Positions 44,446 to 54,819 of a stretch of DNA of 64,000 nt are shown piece after piece. This DNA comes from Diphasiastrum complanatum. Its lineage: Eukaryota > Streptophyta > Lycopodiopsida > Lycopodiales > Lycopodiaceae. The notes under the pieces are model-generated. The model saw only the letters and a list, made by a program, of their open reading frames with translations. It did not search any database and was not told the origin of the DNA. Made by a program: the position numbers and the translations under genes. The DNA lies in NCBI GenBank assembly GCA_029204225.1, contig CM055097.1, forward strand, positions 41,146,028 through 41,210,027. Direction: 5' to 3'. Positions within the stretch are counted from its first letter, which is position 1. The number at the start of each line of letters is the position of its first letter.

Positions 44446-44970
44446 TATTTTTTAATGCGCTCTCTCCTTAGCCTTCTAGCTAGGTGGAGATCCTTCAGGA
44501 GTATTGTGACTCTCTTCCCATGTACTGCACACAAAAATGAGTCCTCGAAAGGCTGCATTAGCTACATTTCTGCAGACTCTTGTATCGCGGACACAACATC
44601 TGCCGTAACTATGTTCCCCAAGGAAAATTCATCGATTATTTCTTTAACAAGCCTCACAAATGGGGCCCTAGGTATCAAAAATTTTACAGACTTCTGATAC
44701 CTCCTTATATCTTGGAGCCACTTTGCGATCCTGCACTTCCTGGCAGTGTGGGCAGTGGTGATGGCTACTGAGCTGCAGGGTTCCTTCGCTTTGATGTAGA
44801 GCCTGCCTTGCAAGAATTCTTTCTCTTTCGCTCGTGTGCTCCTCTCCCAGACCATCTATGTGTCGCCTTCTGCTTCATCCTTGTTGTGTGCGACATCGGG
44901 GGTACCCTCATCACAACCACCCACTAGCAACGACATCATCGGACCCATCACCAGGCCGTGACTTGGGGGT
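44446..44970 (-). pseudogene. Histone H3-fold pseudogene (divergent H3, CenH3 possible)
   Basis: The minus strand encodes an H3 histone fold: DIRRYQKSVKFLIPRAPF (alphaN/alpha1; H3 has EIRRYQKS.ELLI...PF), RLVKEIIDEF, then SAIQESAE (H3 SALQEAAE), [20 protein letters not shown] (H3 [20 protein letters not shown]) and [13 protein letters not shown] at 44562-44564 replaces the Tyr after AE, and a second TAG at 44856-44858 splits the presumed N-tail. The tail is unlike canonical H3, with no ARTKQTARKS start. Loop 1 has canonical length, which argues against a typical CenH3. No introns are seen in the fold. It lies antisense to the transposase-like gene and is GC-richer than its surroundings, consistent with gene capture or retroposition. 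Confidence 0.85.
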
Positions 44971-44984
44971 GACATGCTGGGTGT

Positions 44985-46949
44985 GGTGTCACCCGATATG
45001 CTCAAATCTGCAAGAGATGCTACTTCATTTAAAGGCATTTTTGTTGGCTATGGTGAATGTAGCAAGGGGTATAGGATTTATGATCCTATTTCTAAGAAAT
45101 TTAAAGTAAGTATAGATGTTCTCTTTGATGAATCTCATTATGCCAAAGTGAATGAGAGCTCTTCTAACTCTCATGTTGTCAAAGATCTTGCAAAGGCCAA
45201 GCAGGAGCTTCAAGATGGTGAAGACTTCGAGGATCTATCTCAAGATCCGAGAAGACAAAGAAGATCCACAAAGCACGAGGTCAAGCCCTCAAGGCTCACC
45301 TATATTGAGAAGGGCAAGCAAAGGGAAGATTCTCATCCTATCACTTCCTACACTTTCTTGACTACTATGCTTGAAGAGCCCTTTTTTTTAAAGATGCTAT
45401 TAAGTCAAATTCTTGGAAAAATGAGTTTGATGCGTTAATGGAAAATCAAACTTGGGAGCTTGTGGATCTTCCATATGGGAAGAACCCACTTTCTTGTAAG
45501 TGGATTTACAAATTGAAGTACAATAAAGATGGATCCATTAGTAAGTACACAACAAGGCTTGTAGCAAAAGGTTTCTTGCAAGCTAAAGACATAGATGATG
45601 TGAAACTTTTGCTCCTCCTGCTAAGCTTGTCACCATAAGATTGATCATTTGTCTTGCTACTTATTTTAAATGGGAACTTTTTCAACTTGATGTGAATAAT
45701 GCTTTCCTAAATGCATGCTTGGAAGAAGAAATCTACATGTTGCAACCTAAGAGCTTCATCAAGGAAGGAGATGAAGACAAAGTTTGCTTCTTGAAAGAGA
45801 GTCTTTATGGTCTCAAGCAAGCACCTAGAGCTTGGTACTCTAGGTAGCACAACTATCTCTACTCTATTGGTTTTGTGATAAACTCTTATGAGCCTTCATT
45901 GTATGTCAAATTAATGATGACACAATCATTATTCTGGTTTTGTATATTGATGATATTAATTCTCATAGGAAATGATCTTGATGGCATAAAATATGTCAAG
46001 TAGCTTTGTCTAGTGAATTCAAGATGGTAGATCTAGGACTTCTTAAGTTTATAATTGCTATATAAGTATCTAGAAGCAATGATTTTTGTCAATCAAAGTA
46101 TGCTACTTCCATCTAATAAAAGTTTGGAATGAAAGATTGTAAAGGGATTGACACTTCTATGGAGCAAGTTGTAAAAGTTTCTATTGATGGTGATGAAGCA
46201 TCCTTTGAGGACCATCACACTCTATAGAAAACTTATTGGCTCCTTGATCTATTTGAAAATCACTAGACCTAATCTAAGCTTTAGTGTAAGCAAGTTGAGT
46301 CAATATATGCAAGGTCCTTTAGTATGTCATTGGAAAAGTGCCAAAAGAATGATAAGGCACATTTCAACTACAAGGAATTTTGGCATCATCTATCAAGGGG
46401 CTAATTTGTGCTTGAGAGCATACTCGGGCTCGAATTTTGTAGGTGATAAGATGGATAGAAAATCCATAAGTGCTTTTGCTACATTCTTATGTGGAGGAGT
46501 TATGTCGTGGCTTTCAAAAAAGAAAGATACCATCTCTCTATCCTTTTGTGAAACCAAGTACAAGGCATTGACATCAACCACCAAGAAGATCCTATAAATC
46601 AAGATACTTTTGGAGCAGCTTCATGTGGTCAAGGCTGAGGAGATTCCATGCATTTATTGTGATAATTAAGCATCACAACAACTTGCCACCAATCCTACCT
46701 TCCATGCTCGAACCAAGCATATCAAGATTGCACATCATTTTGTAAGGGAGAAGGTGCAAGCCAAGGAGATCAAACTTCTTCATGTGTCATCATCAAAATG
46801 TGTTGCTGATATTTTGACTAAACCATTGCCAATCTCATTTATGAATTTGAGATCTAAACCATTGCCAAAGGACTCATTTATAAAGTTCAGATATGAACTT
46901 GGTGTTGTAGATAGATGTACACTAGATTTGCAAGCTAGATTTTGAGGAG
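44985..46949 (+). pseudogene. Copia F2, 5'-truncated pol (integrase C-end, RT, RNase H)
   Basis: It begins abruptly in the integrase-RT linker (FKGIFVGYGECSKGYRIYD, about 45028). RT follows in pieces (KWIYKLKYNKDGSISKY at 45498; DVNNAFLNACLEEEIYMLQP; YGLKQAPRAWYSR), with the catalytic motif as YIDD (about 45945). RNase H (DRKSISAFATFL; LSFCETKYKAL) ends at the ASSKCVADILTKPLP block (about 46785). Several frameshifts and stops. It abuts its 3' LTR. Confidence 0.88.
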
Positions 46950-47794
46950 TGTTGAAATTGTCAAATTTTAGCTTTAGATCTATGATAAATTGTACATAAC
47001 TTGATCCCACATGTGCGGAGCCTGTTCCCACATATGGATGGTAGTCATAAATGCATTCAATTTTAGTTAGATAGAATATGTCCTGATTGACACAAGTATG
47101 AATTAGTGAAAAGCTAGTCAAGTAGGAAATTGCCATTTGGCACCATTTTACTTGTTGATCAAGCATTCCCATGTGAATAAGGGATGGTTCCCATGTGTGA
47201 GAGGCTGTTCCCACGTGTGTACAGATCTAGAAAATATCAGTAGCTTATCATAGGATTTGATCTTGCAAGTTCCTATACTTATCTCAAATCAAGCAAAATC
47301 ATGGTGATGCAATGGCATCAAGTTAGGAGTCAAAGAGGTGGGTGCTTATCTAGCATTGATTGGTGGATCTGAATTAATGTGGCATTTCCCAGACGTGCCA
47401 GGCCTGATGAGTCAGCATATCAGGTCGAAATGTACTTGATCTATATATAGGTCATCATTGTGAATATGAAATTTGATGAGCGATCTTGATTTTGAGGCAA
47501 ATCCTTGTCATTTTCACTATTTGTGTTGTAATATTTTGCATTGAATGCTTTCCATAGTTAAAGAACTTCACTCTATGCTCATTGTCCGTAAAGTGACAGA
47601 GTTTCACATGTGTGAGGCCGCTCTTTCATTATTTTGATCAGTTAACAAGTTGTTCTTGCTAGTTGGGTATTAATTTTTGATCTAGATCAAGATCTAGACA
47701 TTAGATTTGTGATTGATCTATCCAACTAGCATCCAACACCTCTTGTGGATCGATTGAAGATCCATTAAAGGTCCAAAAATCATAGAATTCAACA
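46950..47794 (+). repeat. 3' LTR of Copia F2 (845 bp)
   Basis: It starts TGTTGAA and ends TTCAACA, a perfect 7-bp terminal inverted repeat, after the purine stretch ttttgaggag. Paired CACATGTG-type motifs lie at 47008-47035 and 47190-47220, and CACATGTGTG at 47605. The LTR 3' end differs from that of F at 38617, so F and F2 are not simply two halves of one element. Confidence 0.82.
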
Positions 47795-48370
47795 GTTTGA
47801 AGTCCATATTACACCATGATCATGTTGGCTTCCACGGTTTTAAAGCTCGGTCACAAAGAAGTAGTCGTCGAATTTACTAAGAATGAAATATATTGTTCTT
47901 GGAAGTTTTCAAAGAGCCTGAATTTTGGAATTGTAGTATCGGGCACATGTTACTGGATCAATTCTTACAAGTCGTCTAAAGTAGGCAGATTTTGTTTCGA
48001 AATTTTCACATTGACAACATTCTTGTTCAAGATTTCAAGGGTTTTCATTAATGTTGGCCAACGGACTTCAGTGCATGAAAGTGTGATAAAAAAATGTTTG
48101 AGGACCGAGTTGACGCATCATTGCAAATACGTTTCATTTAAGGTGTTGTTTGTAATTCGGAGAGGTTCGAATGTTTGGAAAGTCTTGATATCCTATTTTT
48201 GAATGCAATATTTGTTCTATGTTTGTGTCTTGAGATAAGATTCTTGCACTCAATGGTGGATGAAGTTTCATCGCACCTTTTCGCAAGCGTATCCATATCA
48301 ATGATACTACTTCGTGTATCAATATTTTGATTGCTTTGTAGAAGATGTTGGGTATGTGTTGGCGAAAAAA
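47795..48370. other. Element interior between F2 LTR and right TIR
   Basis: A 128-codon frame at 47816-48202 (starting MIMLASTVLKLGHKEV) has no recognised motif. It could be a remnant of a second element gene. Confidence 0.3.
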
Positions 48371-49799
48371 ATTCAAATATTTTCCTTACATGGTTGTACT
48401 ATTCCAATTCCGATACTTTGCCCAAATTTAACCCACAAATAAACCACCTCTAGTGTTGGGATGCATGTCATATACTTTAATTGCTTGATTTTGAACTGAA
48501 TGTGTTGATTGTTTGCTTAGAGGCTTTAGGTTGTACCAAAGTCAAGTTGTTACTTTCATTGGACCTTCTAGAAAACTTATTCTTTGGCTTTGAATTTGTC
48601 AAGGAAGAATATTTTTTTTTAAGTTGTTATTATTTGTGCCATTCACAATTTTCTTGTCGTCACTTGGCAAATCATGATCTTCATTGAAATCTACAAAAGA
48701 ATTTTACCACAAATAACCAAGATTAGCAAGCACAATCTTTATTTTGGATAATCACATTTTAACATTCATAATTTGTATTCAAAAAAGTCCATAATAATCA
48801 CGAATACGTTGTAGAGTATTTTAGTATTTAAGAATATTCAAGATTAGTATTCACAATCAATATTCACGATCCGTATTTCCAAATATCAAAATTCTCAATA
48901 TTCACGACGATAATTTTCAATATTCACAATCAATATCTTGTAATATTCGCTTTTCAATATTCGCAATTTCACATCAGTATTCACAATGTTCATGATCACT
49001 ATTCAGAATATTCACAATCACTATTCAAAGTCTTCTCAATATGCACGATTAATATCTCATAATATCCAATGCAATTTCATATCAATATTCACAATGTTCA
49101 CAATCAGTATTCACAATATTCACGATCACTATATTCACAACATTCACAATCCAAATCTCAGAGTCTCTGTTTCTCAGTATTCACAATTTCAAATCATCAC
49201 AAACCACCAATAAAGTAGTCTTCAGGACGCATCTCTGAAAATTCAACCATTTCTTTATCCAATATGAAAGACATCTTCTAGATGTCCTGCAAAAGAAAAC
49301 ACAATCACAAAAATTATAATTGGATAAGGATAAGGTGTTATTGATGAATTATATCTGTCACAAAAATCATAATGGCTAAAATTGCCTAGCTCAAGTAGAA
49401 ACAAAATAAAACAAAATACAATATACAAGCTTTGACCATATTTGATACTATTTGCTAATGAGACAATGAAGCTACTAAGAGATGGATGAAAGATAAAGTT
49501 TGAATCACTGAAACTTTTTCAATGTAAAATTTGGATTGCAAAATTAGCTTTTGTTATTCAATCATTTTGCCTATCTAAAATGCGAAATCTACATACATAC
49601 AATTTCCAAAATCAATGGATGAAAGAAAAACTTAAACTTACTCAAACTTTTTGAATGTAAAATTTAGACGACAAACTAGGCTTTTGTAGTATTCAATCAT
49701 TTTGCTTTTTTGGAATCCAAAATCTACACAGAATTTTCAAAAAAAGCTACAGTTTATTAGACTACTCATCAAGTTAGGTGATAGTTTTAGTGACAGGTG
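48371..49799 (-). repeat. Right terminal inverted repeat, 1429 bp
   Basis: Reverse complement of 39789-41331 lacking the 111-114-bp duplication. The GTGAATATTG array appears here as AATATTCAC repeats at 48835-49195. Just outside the end lies a perfect 18-bp palindrome, CACTAATTATAATTAGTG (49811-49828). Confidence 0.85.
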
Positions 49800-50112
49800 G
49801 TGGGCCTCTTCACTAATTATAATTAGTGTTAATGACGACACGTTTTCCAATAAAATATTGACAACTGAGAGGGAATGGTCCATATGACATGGCAAATTTA
49901 ATGGTGCAGATTAAATCAAGTGTGGGCACACAAAGTACACATCTAACATTAACCCTAGATAAAGCAATAACTATGCCTACAAGTTAACATCAACTAGCCT
50001 GTCTATCTACTAGCAGCCATATCCTAAGTGAGCCTAGTCCTTATTTCAAATTTTGAATGTTCACAAGCTTGTATCTCTCATATCTCTCTCATTTTGTAGT
50101 CTCTCTCTAAAT

Positions 50113-51325
<1,213 letters not shown>

Positions 51326-51631
51326 GGGGAACAGAAGCAGTAGGAGTGGCAGCCCAACAGCGTCTCAGGATGATTCGGCCACTCAGCATGAAGCTGAGGA
51401 GGAAATGGCCCACACAGCAGCTGCACAGGAGGACCAACAACAGCAGCAGCAGCAAGAAGAGCAGCCGCAACAGCAGCAACCACGACAAAAAATCCCTTCC
51501 CGATGGCAACCGAGCGGGAAGAAACAATGAAGTTCCTCGATGAGGAGCTTGCGGCATCGGGTGAGTTGCCGGTTCTGAACGATGTTTTCTTTGACCCATT
51601 TCCACCAGCAATGGGCATGGACACTTCCTTA
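51326..51631 (+). other. GC-rich, glutamine-repeat exon-like island
   Basis: The plus strand reads SQDDSATQHEAEEEMAH, then a polyglutamine run (CAG/CAA codons at about 51420-51490), then a stop. A second frame begins MATEREETMKFLDEELAAS at 51502. The island is far more GC-rich than the DNA around it and ends where a minus-strand Copia integrase piece begins. It looks like a fragment of host coding sequence; the source gene is not recognised. Confidence 0.35.
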
Positions 51632-51835
51632 CTTTTTAAAGGAATATGGACATAACAAATACATCCAAAAACTTTCAAATCTTTTAAATTTGGCTTTTTG
51701 CCATACAAAGCTTCAAATGGTGTGATTCCATCAATGGCACTATTAGGAAGCCTATTACATAAAATTTTTTTGCACATGTAACTAATTAGAGGAGTTCCAA
51801 ATCCAAATAAGACCCTTTGTAAAGATACTTTTTAT
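51632..51835 (-). pseudogene. Copia integrase C-terminal fragment
   Basis: The minus strand encodes KILCNRLPNSAIDGITPFEALYG followed by KPNLKDLKVFGCICYVHIP, the conserved end of a Copia integrase core and linker. Truncated on both sides. Confidence 0.8.
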
Positions 51836-52037
51836 TTTTTTTCTCAAATTTTGCTCACACATGGACCAATCAAAACACTCAAATTTGAAATCTACGTAAT
51901 GTAGCTCATTAGAATTGAAAAAAAAAAAGTTTTCTTAATAATGCTATAATTCGGCATCGAGGGGCAGCCCGCAAGCATGACATGTTATTCATAGTATAAT
52001 ATGCAATTATCATTTAAAATAGCATAACTTTTTAATT

Positions 52038-52393
52038 GTAGCTCCGATTGAGACGAAAATTATTTTGTTGGAAAGCGCTCGACGAGAGCTTTCTAACGGC
52101 ATCTACATGACCTACTTCCGAGCTACCGTTCAAAAGTTATGGCCGGTCAAAGTTTCAGACCCCAAAAAAAAAAAAGTCCACATATCTCTCTTGTGCACGG
52201 ATAGAGTACCCTCAGTGATGGGTACTCTATCCGTGCACAAGAGAGATATGTGGACTTTTTTTTTTTGGGGTCTGAAACTTTGACCGACCATAACTTTTGA
52301 ACGGTAGCTCGGAAGTAGGTCATGTAGGATGCCGTTGGAAAGCTCTCGTCGAGCGCTTTCCAACGGTATAATTTTTGTCTCAATCGGAGCTAC
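52038..52393. mobile_element. Near-perfect palindrome with 174-bp arms and 8-nt loop
   Basis: 52038-52211 and 52220-52393 are inverted copies of exactly equal length separated by tcagtgat (52212-52219), with only a few mismatches. Outer ends read GTAGCTCCGATTGAGACG on both sides. It contains an A/T run (52166-52176 versus 52256-52266) and no gene; short frames on either strand are mirror images of each other. Foldback element, or an inverted duplication of a dispersed repeat. Confidence 0.9.
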
Positions 52394-52404
52394 GATCATG
52401 GAAA

Positions 52405-52980
52405 GAGAGGAGCTTTCTCAAGTGAAATTATGGCACAAGAGGTTAGGCCATCCTAACTATCAAGCTCCAAGGAGCTAGCACTCGAGCTTCCCAAATCCAT
52501 ATCCAAGTGTGGAAAGCTTTGTGAAGCTTGTAGTCTATCGAAGACACATAAGCAACCATTCAAGAGATCTATGAATAGATCTTCCTCTCCTCTTCATCTT
52601 ATTCACTCGGATGTACATTCAATTTCACATGAATCTAATGGTGAAGATTCTATGTATGTAACCTTCATAGATGATTGTTCAAGATACACATGGATCTACC
52701 TTTTCTACAAGAAAAACTTAGTGTATGATTCCTTTGTAAAATTTAAATCTCTTTAGGAAAAGAAACATAATGCTAGCATTTAAGTATTAAGATGTGATAA
52801 TGGAGGAGACCACATCTCCAATAGCATGACAGATTTTTGTGAGGCTAATGGCATTAAGAGAGAATTCACATGTACTTACACCACTCAACAAAATGGGGTG
52901 GCTAAGAGAAAGAATAGATCTTTGTCTGAATGTGCTAAAGCTTTGAGATTAGATGCCTCTCTACCCATTTCGTTTTAAAG
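52405..52980 (+). pseudogene. Copia G fragment (pre-integrase and integrase)
   Basis: Frames in order show LWHKRLGHPNYQ (about 52428), CEACSLSKTHKQPF (about 52522), LIHSDVHS, TFIDDCSRYTWIY (52652), RCDNGG (about 52795) and QQNGVAKRKNR (about 52885). Stops and frameshifts interrupt it. Truncated after the integrase core. Confidence 0.85.
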
Positions 52981-53175
52981 AGAAGCTACTATTTATAGGA
53001 ATTCTGAATCCCAAAAGACCCTTTAAGGAATGCCACGTAGATTGACAAAGTATTAATATAAATTACCAAAATAAATTCATTTTCTGCCCAAATTCTTTTC
53101 CATTTCTGCCCGCCCTAGTTTCGATGCTTAACCATTCTATGTACATTACCGTTTGTAGTTCATTTAAAATAGCAT

Positions 53176-54273
53176 CATGTGGGAGCTAGCCCCGCTATCA
53201 ATTCTCCATATGTCCTTGTTTGATGTTGGTGTTGTAGATGCCATCAAGGATGAATTGGAATCATCCGCCTCCTCCTCAAGCACAATATTGTCTTGCTTGT
53301 CCGTCTCTTGAGCATTCTTCTTCTTGAAGCACTCGGAAGCAAAATGTACTTTTATGCCACAAAAAAAAAATTGAGCTTCGATTTGTCCTTCTTGGTCTTT
53401 CCTTTGGAACCTGATCCACCGTCCTTGTCCTCAGCCTCCTTGCCTTGGTTCTTCTTGGATGAATGAGTTTTCTTTTTGCCTTTGAATGAGAAGTTGTCCT
53501 TCTCATCGCCACCTTGCAAGGACTGCCCATCCTCGCTTTGAGATGTAGTATCATACTCTCCTCGGCCACAAGCACATTGTGAAGCTTGTCAATAGAAGGT
53601 AGATGGTCTTGGATGGCAAAACTTTGGACTAGATTTTTGGTATATTCATTACCAAGTCCATTTAAAATGACTTGCGCTAGCTTTCTCTCCAATGGAATCC
53701 AACTATTTGTTCAAATATTTGATCCTAAGCACATACTCTTGTTCACTCTCTCCACTTCCCTTCATGCTTTGAAACACTTGATTTCTAAGCATGAGTATCC
53801 TTGAAGTGTTATTGGATTCATAAATGCCTTTTAATGAATCCCAAGCCTCCTTGGCCAAGACACAAGATGACACCTCTTTCAAGAGGTCTTTGCTCACATT
53901 CATCTTGATGCAATGTAAGGCCAATCTAGTCTTTTTCTTGTATCTAATTTGCTCTTGCCCACCTAGAGGTTCATACTCCTCTTCTTGGACAATTTCGCTT
54001 CATGATATCCTTTATGCTCTTGTTATAAATGGAATCGATTAGAAGAACCTTCACTAGAATCTTCTAACATGCCCCTACTGCAAATTTGGTGATAGTCCTT
54101 TGGCACATGTGCTTGTCGTTGACATGGGCGTGCATGACAATGTGAAATCGTGAGGTCGTAAAGAATGAATCATGGAGCACCAAGAGCGACTTCATTCTCA
54201 CTTTCCATATGGAATAATTAGTGGATGTAAGCCTCTCATTGGCTTTTAGCAAAAATCCATCCATGGATGCCAT
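53176..54273 (-). pseudogene. Copia H fragment (gag to protease)
   Basis: Starts at the ATG 54273 (MASMDGFLLKANERLTSTN, same Gag family as E and F). Gag continues in other frames (MNVSKDLLKEVSSCVLAKEAWDSL at about 53900; VILNGLGNEY at about 53670). A degenerate zinc knuckle (HFASECFKKKNAQ) lies at about 53345. The fragment ends at the protease DSGASSHM (about 53180). Between 54070 and 54200 unrelated sequence replaces part of Gag. Confidence 0.85.
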
Positions 54274-54819
54274 TATGAATGATTTAGCTCTTGAAATTCA
54301 CAGAGGTTTCTCTATGAACACTATTTTAGTGATTTTGGGACAATCTCACGTCCCAATCTTTTCTTTTATGAGGTCTTATGCTCAGTGGCACAAACTTGAC
54401 AAAGACCTTTGCTCAACTTAAGTTCGAGCACATGCTCCTTTGCTCAAACTTAAGTTCGTAAACACAAACATGTACTAGAGAGGATATAGAGAAATCAATT
54501 TGTTCCAAAATCAAGAAATTCTCCCAATATTGCTAAAACGGTATTTATGTGGAATGATCCAACGTAGACTTCTAGCACTCAAAATGCTTCTAGTCTCGAT
54601 TGGACGCCAGAATACATATGTACAAACAACAACATGCTACAACATGATTGTAAAACAATACAAACTCATAGACATTAAAAAAAAACGTGCAATAAGAAAA
54701 ACAAAACCAAATGCAGGTTTCACTTTCCAAAACCACCCATGACAAAAACAAAAATATTGCACCCATTCAATGAAAAAATATATATAGAAACAAAACATTT
54801 TTATGAGCATATATGTAGT

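Larger units (their letters stand above)
39789..49799. mobile_element. 10-kb element with 1.4-1.5-kb terminal inverted repeats, superfamily unassigned
   Basis: Left arm 39789-41331 and right arm 48371-49799 are inverted copies that agree closely wherever I compared them. Outer ends read CACCTGTCACTAAAAC on both sides. The 114-bp length difference is explained by an internal duplication in the left arm. Inside lie a broken transposase-like gene (42192-44445, +), a histone H3-fold pseudogene (44446-44970, -) and the 3' half of a Copia (44985-47794, +). Flanks give no convincing target duplication: ccccaa on the left, gtgggcc on the right. Long arms suggest a Mutator- or Academ-like DNA transposon, but the protein is not a MULE transposase that I recognise. 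A segmental inverted duplication is the alternative. Confidence 0.7.

Noticed and set aside
44446-44970. Calling the histone-fold pseudogene a definite CenH3
   Set aside because: Loop 1 has canonical H3 length, and a divergent tail alone is not diagnostic; left as divergent H3 with CenH3 possible.
38618-47794. F gag and F2 pol as one Copia split by the long-TIR element
   Set aside because: The right arm lies beyond the F2 LTR, and the F and F2 LTR 3' ends differ, so simple insertion does not explain the order.
39789-49799. Assigning the long-TIR element to Mutator (MULE)
   Set aside because: No MULE transposase block or 9-11-bp target duplication was seen; arm length alone is insufficient.
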